Below, in pieces: positions 1 to 6,480 of a stretch of 6,484 nucleotides of DNA. Location of the stretch: assembly GCA_947293975.1 (NCBI GenBank), contig CAMYPV010000063.1, positions 1 through 6,484 of the forward strand. The letters are read 5' to 3'. The stretch's first letter is position 1. Every line of letters begins with the position of its first letter. Both the position numbers and the translations under genes were made by a program. The notes under the pieces are model-generated. The model was not told the DNA's origin, searched no databases, and saw only the letters and a program-made list of their open reading frames with translations. Source of the DNA: an uncultured Ezakiella sp. Its GTDB lineage: Bacteria > Bacillota > Clostridia > Tissierellales > Peptoniphilaceae.

Positions 1-928
1 ACATTATATTTGCCATATACTCGTCGCTGTTTTGGCGGCCGTATTTTTTGCGGGTTAATTCCATGATGCCGAGCTTTGTTATGTCGTGATAATTGTAGTC
101 GGTGGTTTTTAGTATTTGTCTTGTGTAGGTGATGAGTTCGTGATTGTCTTTCATTTTTAAGAGGTCGATTAATATCATGCCCTCGATATTTCTAAGCGTT
201 AGTATGCGTATTGTTTCTGCCAAGAGTTTTTTGTTTAATTCGAGATGATTGAGTTCTCTTGTGTAATTTTTGCTGTAATCGTCGGTGTTAAAGTCAACAA
301 ATGTAAAATGCTCGTGCGTGTCGATAATCAAACTGCCTTCATCTAGTTTGACGTGTCTGCCTTTGATTTCGGGCGTGTTTTGCATTGCGCGCTCCATCTC
401 TTCGCGTGTGCCTTCCTCTTCGCGGTGCGTGTCGATGTAGAGCTGTGACTCCGGAGGATTTTTGTAGACGATTTTTGGTATTGGCAGCTGTGATTTCTGT
501 CTGTCGATTTCTTTTTTTATTGCCAAGAGTTTTTGTATTGTTTTATCATTTGGTTTTTTGACGCGCACAGGACAGCCGATGATTTTTTCGGCTTCGTTAT
601 CATAGTAATCGCTTGAAAGCGGATACATTGTGTGATTGTCAAGAGTAATTTTTATCTGTCTATCAAGCACATAGCCCTTCTCGCCTTCGGTTTTTTTTCT
701 TATATTAAATAGATAGTCGCCGCCTGCTTTTAGGTCGCAATCATTATAAAATCCGTCGACACCGCCCATCTCCACAAATGAAAAAGAGCGGTTTTTGTCG
801 ACTCTTTTTACTCTTGCATGCAAAATGCTCCCAACTTCAATTGCGTTGGGGTCTTCGACAAATACTCGCTCTATTTTTTCGTTGTATATTATTGTGTAGA
901 TCAAATCTTTTTCAATTACATAATACAT
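1..928 (-). CDS. rng: Ribonuclease E/G family endoribonuclease, 3' end cut by window edge
   Basis: The first 309 residues are visible and the frame runs open off the window edge. RNase E/G enzymes cut single-stranded RNA in rRNA maturation and mRNA decay. An S1 RNA-binding domain lies at about residues 33-103; F51, F60 and K84 match conserved RNA-contact positions of E. coli RNase E. The DNase I-like catalytic part starts near residue 193. It has VDFN (D212, N214) and ILIDLLKM (D255), corresponding to the two magnesium-binding aspartates D303 and D346 of E. coli RNase E, followed by LGIMELTRKK. The zinc-link cysteines would lie beyond the edge. Between S1 and D212 there are only about 109 residues, roughly 75 fewer than in E. 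coli RNase E, so the 5'-sensor and RNase H-like parts are reduced. The ATG shares its A with the PBP2 stop (TAATG). There is only a weak Shine-Dalgarno (AGGTTGG), so translation is probably coupled. Family assignment is firm; RNase G rather than E is inferred from context. Confidence 0.9.
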   Translation of the reverse strand, partial: MYYVIEKDLIYTIIYNEKIERVFVEDPNAIEVGSILHARVKRVDKNRSFSFVEMGGVDGFYNDCDLKAGGDYLFNIRKKTEGEKGYVLDRQIKITLDNHTMYPLSSDYYDNEAEKIIGCPVRVKKPNDKTIQKLLAIKKEIDRQKSQLPIPKIVYKNPPESQLYIDTHREEEGTREEMERAMQNTPEIKGRHVKLDEGSLIIDTHEHFTFVDFNTDDYSKNYTRELNHLELNKKLLAETIRILTLRNIEGMILIDLLKMKDNHELITYTRQILKTTDYNYHDITKLGIMELTRKKYGRQNSDEYMANIM

Positions 929-3900
929 TATTCTACCAACCTATTTTTAAATGGCATGTTGTCTTTGACCGCTTCACGATTTAAGCCCAGACATTCTGCC
1001 ATTAAATCTCTTGCCATTGGCCCTGCGTTTGAGCCGGTGCCACCTTGGAACAGCACAGACGCAACTACAACCTCTGGGTCATCTGCAGGTGCATAGCTTA
1101 CGAACCACGCAAAGTCGTCATAAGGCAGTCCCGTTGTCGGGTTTTTGCCCTCACGCTGCGCGGTACCTGTTTTTGAACCGGTTTTAATTGGAAAATCTTG
1201 AAAAACTCTGCGGCTCGTTCCGCTGCGACTTACAAGTTCCATGCCGTGCATCAGTTCTTTGTAACCAACTGGATTGTTGATTTGAATTTTCTCGCCCTCG
1301 TGCTTTGGACGATAAACGTCTTTTAATCCATCGCTCGTCTTGATTGAATTTAAAATCGTGGCTTTGTGCTTGACGCCGCCATTTACAAGTGCCGACACAT
1401 ATCTTGCCATCTGCATCGTGTTTAAAGAGCTTGCGCCCTGTCCGATTGTGACGTTTATGGTGTCTGCAAGCGACCAATACGCTTGGTTGATGTAGTCGTA
1501 TTTGAGTCGGTCAGCAAGCGAAATTTTTTGGCCAGGAACTTTTGCATCTGCAATGTATCCCATCATTTCAAGGCGTTTGATTATCTCACCCTTTCCAAGT
1601 CCGCGGCCTTCTTCTGCCCAGTTTGCAATCTCTTTGATGTCCTCTTTGATCTCTTCTTCCGATTTTGGTTTGTCAAGAAAGTCTTTGATATTTTCTGTCA
1701 AAAACTTTCTGATATAAAACTTAATCGTGCTGACCTTTTTCTCAGGCTCTGGCACTTCGCCCACAGCCTCGCGTGGAATGTTGACCTCGATGCCCGACGG
1801 TTCGTTTAAGCCGAACTGCTTGCCCGCGTCTCTGATGTCGTCGATGTCGATGTGCGCCGAAATTGGTGCGTTGTTCTTGCGCTGATTCAATCCAAGCGCA
1901 AGCGAGTAGAAATAATAGTTGCAGCTATGCTCAATTGCGTGTGCCAAGTCGACATTGCCGTGACTTGCGTGGCTCAGCGTCCACGCCAAACAGTTGAACT
2001 GCGTGTCGCCGATTTTTATATAACCGCCGTCGTAGATTTTTTCAAATGGATCGAGACCTTTTTGAAGGCCTGCAAAGCCCGTAATCATTTTAAATACAGA
2101 ACCCGGTTGCACAGCGGTGCCAGTTGCAATGTTCAAAAGCGGTCTTGCAGCAAGCGGATCCTTTTCGTCTTCCGGATGCAGCGCGCGCCAGTCGGTGTCG
2201 CTGATGCCCGTCGAGAACAAGTTCGGATCGTACGACGGATAGCTCGCACTTGCAAGAACCTCGCCAGTCTTTGCGTTCATAACGACGACTGCACCTGCGT
2301 TTGCGTGGATGAATGCACGCTTTTTGTCGAGCGTGCCGTCCATCTGATAATCGCCCCACTTGCTCTTCCAAACGCCCTTTGTGCGTGTAAGTTCAAGCGT
2401 GTGCTTCAAATATTCCTCAGCCATTTTTTGCAGCTTGCTGTCAACAGTCAAGTAAAGCGTGTTGCCTGGCTCCGATAGCGACGTGTTTAGGGTCTTTATC
2501 GTGTTTCCAATGTTGTCGACCTCGACCATGCGCTCGCCGTTTTTGCCGTGCAAATATTTTTCAAAATATTCTTCGACTCCGGTTTTGCCGATGAATTCAT
2601 TTTTGTCGTAGCCGCTTTCCTTTACATATTTATTAATCTCGTTCTCGGACGAAATTTTACCCATATAGCCGATGATGTGTGCAAGCGTGCTACCCTGCGG
2701 ATAGTATCTGACTGGCTCTACGCTGATCAACACGCCGATGTTTTCGTCGATGTTCTCCTCGATTTTTGCAACGGTAGTGTTTTTGATTCCGTAGCTTAGA
2801 TTTATCGGCTTGTATGCGCTCTCACCCTGTCTATATGTGAGTTCATAAATGTTTAAGATCGCCTTCGCCTCGTAGTTTGAAATTTCAGGATCAATTTTGT
2901 AGTTTTCCTTTGCCTTTTCAAAAAGCTCCTCTGGCGTTGGCAATTCACCTTTTAATTCTGATTTTTTGTAAAATCTCTCGTACAGATTTCTCGTGTCGAT
3001 TTTGTACGCAAATTCAATTTCATTCGCCACGGAAATTCTTGGATTGATGCCCATTGACAAAAGCTCCGACTGAACAAGCGGCCTAATATCTTCGCGTAGC
3101 AAAAATTCTTTGAGTTCCTCCGGCGTGAGTGAACCGATAAGTGTTTCGAGCGGGTCTTTGTCGGTGTCGTTTACAAATTTATAGAAGACGGATTTTTTGT
3201 CTTCGCTGATGTAGATGTCGATGTCGTCGTTTTTGCCCTTGCTTCGCGTGTATTTTAAGAGCATCTCGCCAGGAATAAGCTCCGCGTCTCGATAAGTCTT
3301 TTTTAATATGCCTTTTAACGCCCTCGACTGCGCAAGATACAAGTAAATCTCCTCGGGCGTTGAGTCAACCGAGAGTCTGTCGTATTCGTTTACGAATTTG
3401 ACGCGGTTTTCATAGCCCACAACATCCGATTTAATCGCAACCGACAACATTCTGATGCTGCCTAAGCGATTGTATCTGCCGGCAATTTCAAACAAAATTG
3501 CGCGCGCAATCGGGTGATTCAAAATCTTTCTCAAAAGATTGTTGTCTGATTTTATAATATTTATCATAAGCTCTTCAGCGCTTAAGTTTTCGTCCATTCT
3601 TTTTTCAGTCAAAAAGCTTTGAAGACTTGCGTCGTTTGAGACGAATTTGCCGTCTTCAATCGTGATCGGAATGTCCACGAACTTGCCCCTTACTGCGTTT
3701 AACGCACGCTCTTTGACGCTGAAGCGATAGTGATTTTGATAGCGATCCAAATTCATTTTGCCGTCAATAAATTCACGCAAAATATTTTCGTCCTCTAAGA
3801 CGCTTATCATGTATTCGGTCGGGCTTTGATTGGTCGTGATGTAAAGGCTTGGATCCTTGTAGATGTAGACGTTTAAGTCCATCGGAAACTCGCCTTGATA

Positions 3901-4236
3901 AAACGCTCCGTCCTCTTCAAGATATCTGATAAGTTTTAGAAGATTGCCATTTCTTTTTTTGTGATCCTTTTCAAAAAGCAGACGGTCCTTCAAAATTTGC
4001 ACAGTAAAAGAAGGGATATTGCCAGCGAGTAATCTGCCATGCACATCCCGGATTTCTCCGCGCGGAGCCGTTTGATAGACGCGCCTTACACGCCTTTGGT
4101 TTGCAGTTTCACGCATCTCGTCGCCCTTGATTATCGTAAGATAGCCAAGCCTTGCAACCAAAAGCGCAAAAAATATCAGCACAACAACAAGCACAAGGTC
4201 GAGTCTGTTTTTTATATTTGCCTCTTTGGATTTCAA
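928..4236 (-). CDS. mrdA: Large class B penicillin-binding protein, PBP2/elongasome transpeptidase
   Basis: This is a DD-transpeptidase that cross-links peptidoglycan outside the membrane, expected to work with MreC/MreD and a RodA-type glycosyltransferase not seen here. Numbering from TTG at 4236 gives 1102 residues. There is a single membrane anchor at about 14-36, then RGEIRDVHG (59-67, usually DRNG) opening the dimerisation domain, RYYPQG (510-515), GKTGVEEYFEKYLHG (from 550), the active-site SVFK (S713, K716), SCN (771-773) and KTGTAQ (from K1022). All catalytic motifs are intact. It is far longer than the usual 600-700 residues: about 300 extra lie before RYYPQG and roughly 60-90 more between SCN and KTG. 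Enlarged PBP2s are known in Clostridia. The start is a choice. An upstream in-frame GTG at 4260 would add 8 residues but has no ribosome binding site, whereas TTG at 4236 follows AGGAGAAGGTGAT closely. The gene begins 4 nt after the mreD stop and its stop overlaps the rng start. Confidence 0.93.
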   Translation of the reverse strand: MKSKEANIKNRLDLVLVVVLIFFALLVARLGYLTIIKGDEMRETANQRRVRRVYQTAPRGEIRDVHGRLLAGNIPSFTVQILKDRLLFEKDHKKRNGNLLKLIRYLEEDGAFYQGEFPMDLNVYIYKDPSLYITTNQSPTEYMISVLEDENILREFIDGKMNLDRYQNHYRFSVKERALNAVRGKFVDIPITIEDGKFVSNDASLQSFLTEKRMDENLSAEELMINIIKSDNNLLRKILNHPIARAILFEIAGRYNRLGSIRMLSVAIKSDVVGYENRVKFVNEYDRLSVDSTPEEIYLYLAQSRALKGILKKTYRDAELIPGEMLLKYTRSKGKNDDIDIYISEDKKSVFYKFVNDTDKDPLETLIGSLTPEELKEFLLREDIRPLVQSELLSMGINPRISVANEIEFAYKIDTRNLYERFYKKSELKGELPTPEELFEKAKENYKIDPEISNYEAKAILNIYELTYRQGESAYKPINLSYGIKNTTVAKIEENIDENIGVLISVEPVRYYPQGSTLAHIIGYMGKISSENEINKYVKESGYDKNEFIGKTGVEEYFEKYLHGKNGERMVEVDNIGNTIKTLNTSLSEPGNTLYLTVDSKLQKMAEEYLKHTLELTRTKGVWKSKWGDYQMDGTLDKKRAFIHANAGAVVVMNAKTGEVLASASYPSYDPNLFSTGISDTDWRALHPEDEKDPLAARPLLNIATGTAVQPGSVFKMITGFAGLQKGLDPFEKIYDGGYIKIGDTQFNCLAWTLSHASHGNVDLAHAIEHSCNYYFYSLALGLNQRKNNAPISAHIDIDDIRDAGKQFGLNEPSGIEVNIPREAVGEVPEPEKKVSTIKFYIRKFLTENIKDFLDKPKSEEEIKEDIKEIANWAEEGRGLGKGEIIKRLEMMGYIADAKVPGQKISLADRLKYDYINQAYWSLADTINVTIGQGASSLNTMQMARYVSALVNGGVKHKATILNSIKTSDGLKDVYRPKHEGEKIQINNPVGYKELMHGMELVSRSGTSRRVFQDFPIKTGSKTGTAQREGKNPTTGLPYDDFAWFVSYAPADDPEVVVASVLFQGGTGSNAGPMARDLMAECLGLNREAVKDNMPFKNRLVE
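2794..3582 (-). repeat. Degenerate internal modules in the PBP2 N-terminal region
   Basis: Four similar helix-start motifs recur in the enlarged N-terminal part of PBP2: SAEELMINII (residue 219), TPEEIYLYLA (293), TPEELKEFLL (371) and TPEELFEKAK (434). They are 74, 78 and 63 residues apart. Similarity outside the motifs is weak by eye, so these may be diverged repeats or only a shared helix-cap pattern. The last copy, with the following YKIDPE, resembles segments I associate with clostridial PBP2s. Confidence 0.35.
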
Positions 4237-4239
4237 AAA

Positions 4240-4252
4240 ATCACCTTCTCCT
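4240..4252 (-). promoter_or_regulatory. Ribosome binding site of the PBP2 gene, deciding a TTG start
   Basis: The minus strand reads AGGAGAAGGTGAT and then TTTTTG. GGTG is 5 nt before the TTG at 4236, the same geometry as at mreD. The site lies inside the last codons of mreD and encodes its KRRR tail and stop codon, so ribosomes finishing mreD are positioned to start PBP2. Confidence 0.7.
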
Positions 4253-4711
4253 CTTTTCACGGTTTAAAATTGCAAAAGAAATAATTGCGTAGAGCATCTG
4301 CAAAGGAATTTCGAGCGAAAAAATCGAATCGATAAGCGTCCTTAAAGACACAGAGCCTCTGACGTTTGCAATTAAAAAATACAAAACCAAATACCCCAGC
4401 CCAATCAAAAGCGTAAGCGTAAGCACCGTAAAAATCGACGCCGACGAAAAGCTCTCGCGATTTCTTGAGATTAAATAGGATATTGTAAAAAATAACGCTG
4501 TTCGCACGCCAAACGCCTTTACAAAGTAAAAGTCAAGCACAAGCCCTGCGATAAATGCAAACACTGGCACTGACGGTCTTTCTGAGACAACGCTAAGCGT
4601 GATTATCGCCGGCAAAAAAAGTTCCGGCGTTTGAATATTTGGAATGAGTCCCGGCAACAAGCCAAGCTCTAAGACAAGCGTTAAAACAAATAACACAGCA
4701 ATTCTTATCAT
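4241..4711 (-). CDS. mreD: Rod shape-determining protein MreD
   Basis: A small integral membrane protein of 156 residues, the usual size for MreD, which forms a complex with MreC to control the PBP2/RodA peptidoglycan machine. About six hydrophobic segments can be seen: residues 3-22, 31-43, 48-64, 69-81, 91-113 and 132-149. The family signature is present in the third-fourth segment region as GLVLD (G56, D60) followed by AFG (G68). The C-terminus is a short basic tail, REKRRR, likely cytoplasmic, whose codons double as the ribosome binding site for the next gene. The ATG overlaps the mreC stop by one base (TAATG) and is preceded by GGTGA. Sequence conservation in MreD is weak generally, but size, topology and position between mreC and a PBP2 gene make the call secure. 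Confidence 0.93.
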   Translation of the reverse strand: MIRIAVLFVLTLVLELGLLPGLIPNIQTPELFLPAIITLSVVSERPSVPVFAFIAGLVLDFYFVKAFGVRTALFFTISYLISRNRESFSSASIFTVLTLTLLIGLGYLVLYFLIANVRGSVSLRTLIDSIFSLEIPLQMLYAIISFAILNREKRRR

Positions 4712-5538
4712 TATTTCACCACATAAACTCTTCTGAGATTCTTTGGATCAACAGCTGGCTTTAAAAAGATGTTTTTCTTTAAATTTGTCTCGTCGTTTTC
4801 GACTTTTTCGACGATGCCAACAAAAATTCCGTCCTTGTAAATCTCGCCCATGCCCGATGTCATAATCGTGTCGCCCACGATTACATCAGAGTTTCTGTCG
4901 TACATATAGCCCTCCAACAGTCCGTTTTGCATGCCGGTGATGATGCCACCGTCGCCCGACCTGAGATTTCTCACCGCAACTTTGTTGTTGTCGGTTTGAA
5001 TTGTCGTAACATTTGCATAATCAAAGCCAATCTCGGTTATCTTGCCCACAAGGCCTTCGATTGCCTCGCCCTCTTCGCCAGATGCAACCACGACAGTGTC
5101 GTTTAACAAAAGACCCTGACGGCTGCCCTTGTCGATTTTAAAAATATCATACCAAGCTCCTGGACTGCGAGAAACAATCTTCGCCTCAACCAAATTTCTA
5201 TTTGTGCTATTCAAAAGCTCGTACTCGCGCTTTAACGCGTCCGCTCTTGCAATAACGTCGTTTAACTTGCGGTTTTCGTCCTCAAGTATGGCAATTTTCA
5301 CACGCAAATTTGTAATGTCGGTGTCCTCTTCGATTTTAAAAGCCTTTTTTAGACCAGAATTAATCGTAAGGCCGACATTTCTAAAAAAATTGCTGACGGG
5401 ACTAATCACAGTGCCAACCACATTTGCAATTCTCGAATTGCTCGACACGAGCCTTGGCCCTGCAATCGTAATCCCGATTATAAGCACAAAAATTATTGCG
5501 ACTATTATTTTTCTTATATTATTATTTCTAAATTCCAA
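4711..5538 (-). CDS. mreC: Rod shape-determining protein MreC
   Basis: A 275-residue elongasome scaffold, normal length for MreC. It has a short cytoplasmic N-terminus, one membrane helix at about residues 10-27, a coiled coil at about 68-113 that normally drives dimerisation, and then the two extracytoplasmic beta domains. Recognisable family segments are AKIVSRSPGAWYDIFKIDKG (119-138) with the following RQGL, LVGKITEIG (163-171), the stretch from EGYMYDRN to GIFVGIV (209-243), and a C-terminal VDPKNLRRVYVV (263-274). MreC is known to bind and activate PBP2, which is encoded two genes downstream. The start is TTG directly after the radC TAA with no spacer. It is supported by GGAG 8 nt upstream and by the position of the membrane helix; the next methionine is far too late. 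The gene normally preceding it, mreB, is missing at this junction. Confidence in identity is high. Confidence 0.96.
   Translation of the reverse strand: MEFRNNNIRKIIVAIIFVLIIGITIAGPRLVSSNSRIANVVGTVISPVSNFFRNVGLTINSGLKKAFKIEEDTDITNLRVKIAILEDENRKLNDVIARADALKREYELLNSTNRNLVEAKIVSRSPGAWYDIFKIDKGSRQGLLLNDTVVVASGEEGEAIEGLVGKITEIGFDYANVTTIQTDNNKVAVRNLRSGDGGIITGMQNGLLEGYMYDRNSDVIVGDTIMTSGMGEIYKDGIFVGIVEKVENDETNLKKNIFLKPAVDPKNLRRVYVVK
4716..4720 (-). promoter_or_regulatory. Ribosome binding site of mreD
   Basis: The minus strand reads GGTGA followed by AATAATG, so GGTG sits 5 nt before the ATG, inside the last codons of mreC. The match is to the right half of AGGAGGTGA. Together with the TAATG stop/start overlap it indicates coupled translation of mreC and mreD. 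Confidence 0.55.
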
Positions 5539-6474
5539 TTATAAATCTCCATTTTCTTTAAAAGAATAATATTTGTTATGCCCAACAATAAAATGATCAA
5601 GCACATTTATCCCCAAAATACTCCCCGACTCCTCCATGCGTTTTGTAAGTGCGATGTCCTCGTCAGATGGCGTAGTGTCGCCGCTTGGGTGATTGTGCGC
5701 CAAAATAATACTAGATGCATTCATCTCGATTGCCTTTCTAAAAACTTCGCGCGGCATCGCAAGAGTTTGATTGACAGTCCCCTTTGAGACCGCAGTCTCG
5801 CCGACGCATTTGTACGCGCGATCAGATTTGAAAAACTCCTTGTAACGCTCCTCGGAACTCAGCCTAAAAAGCTCGCCGTCCGATTTTATAAGCTCGTCAA
5901 TCGTTTCGTTTTTGTTGTTTAAAATAAGCACGTAAAAATGCTCCTCGTCATAGTGCGACAACTTGCTCACAAGATATTCGCCAACTCTTTTTGACGTCGT
6001 AAAGCGTTCGATATTTGAACGAAGCTCCTCTTTGTAGACGCGATTTGAAAGCTCAAAGCTCGCAAGAAGCACCGAGAGTTTTGCACTGCCAATGCCCTTG
6101 ATTCTTGAAAGATCCTTCTTTGTCATCTTGACGATGCGGCGCAAACTCCTGTCGTTCAAATCGTAGAGCATGTTCGAAAGCTCAAACACAGAGTGCGACT
6201 TCGTGCCTGTGCCGATTAAAATCGCAAGTAGCTCCTCGTCACGAAGAGCCGAAACGCCGTAACGCTCAAGCTTTTCTCGAGGCATCAAAGACTCAAAAGA
6301 CTCCAGCTCATCGCTCTTGTCGTACTCTTCACCGCAAAATTCATCCGTCTCTTCACTGTCATCAAGCTCATCAATATCGTCAAGCTCATCAAGCTCTTCC
6401 ATATCATCAAGCTCGTCTATCTCATCAGGCTTGCCATCCTTCAAAAAATCTCTAAAATCAGTAAATTTAATCAT
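5539..6474 (-). CDS. radC: RadC/JAB-domain protein with acidic N-terminal extension and JAMM-domain insertion
   Basis: RadC-family (UPF0758) protein. The cellular role is unsettled: the old DNA-repair assignment is doubtful, and the fold is a JAMM metalloprotease-like domain. The N-terminal family block MPREKLERYGVSALRDEELL begins at residue 64. A helix-hairpin-helix with IKGIGSAK follows at 121-146. The JAMM metal motif H-x-H-x7-S-x2-D is complete: H260, H262, S270, D273. The C-terminal GINVLDHFIVG is also canonical. At 311 residues it is about 80 longer than the usual 225-230. About 50 of these come from an acidic extension (residues 1-63, with ten acidic triplets) and about 30 from an insertion at roughly 195-228, inside the JAMM domain. 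The ATG at 6474 has GGAG 6 nt upstream, so the extension is probably translated. Its stop touches the mreC start. In many Bacillota radC is followed by mreB; here it is not. Confidence 0.93.
   Translation of the reverse strand: MIKFTDFRDFLKDGKPDEIDELDDMEELDELDDIDELDDSEETDEFCGEEYDKSDELESFESLMPREKLERYGVSALRDEELLAILIGTGTKSHSVFELSNMLYDLNDRSLRRIVKMTKKDLSRIKGIGSAKLSVLLASFELSNRVYKEELRSNIERFTTSKRVGEYLVSKLSHYDEEHFYVLILNNKNETIDELIKSDGELFRLSSEERYKEFFKSDRAYKCVGETAVSKGTVNQTLAMPREVFRKAIEMNASSIILAHNHPSGDTTPSDEDIALTKRMEESGSILGINVLDHFIVGHNKYYSFKENGDL
5547..5550 (-). promoter_or_regulatory. Ribosome binding site of mreC (TTG start)
   Basis: GGAG lies within the last codons of radC (encoding the NGDL end), 8 nt before the TTG at 5538. 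It supports a TTG start that abuts the radC stop codon. Confidence 0.65.
6337..6426 (-). repeat. In-frame 9-nt repeat, ten units, coding an acidic-acidic-X tripeptide repeat in RadC
   Basis: Ten consecutive 9-nt units (consensus on the coding strand GATGAGCTT, degenerate) encode residues 17-46 of RadC. The triplets are DEI, DEL, DDM, EEL, DEL, DDI, DEL, DDS, EET and DEF. Every first and second position is Asp or Glu, and eight of ten third positions are hydrophobic. Units vary in codons (GAT/GAC, GAG/GAA), which points to an old or selected repeat rather than a fresh slippage event. Confidence 0.85.
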
Positions 6475-6480
6475 AACTCA

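Noticed and set aside
778..1096. Overlapping plus-strand open frames near the PBP2/rng junction
   Set aside because: They are antisense to conserved RNase E/G S1-domain codons and the PBP2 C-terminus and show no domain or start signal.
1852..2478. 208-residue open frame on the plus strand inside the PBP2 gene
   Set aside because: It lies antisense to the strongly conserved transpeptidase region, has a cysteine/arginine-rich composition with no recognisable family, and no ribosome binding site of note; a shadow frame.
3621..3657. Nested imperfect inverted repeat (GAAGAC...GTCTTC with inner CGTC...GACG)
   Set aside because: It lies deep inside the PBP2 coding region with mismatched arms and no T-run; not a terminator, and likely chance.
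4056..4067. Perfect 12-nt palindrome CTCCGCGCGGAG
   Set aside because: It encodes the conserved PRGE residues at the start of the PBP dimerisation domain, so coding constraint explains it; no second copy or operator context was seen.
4237..4260. GTG at 4260 as the PBP2 start
   Set aside because: No Shine-Dalgarno precedes it, while TTG at 4236 has a strong one; kept only as an alternative that adds 8 residues.
5129..5569. 146-residue open frame on the plus strand across mreC and the radC junction
   Set aside because: Its hydrophobic stretch is the reverse complement of the MreC membrane helix and coiled-coil codons; shadow of mreC.
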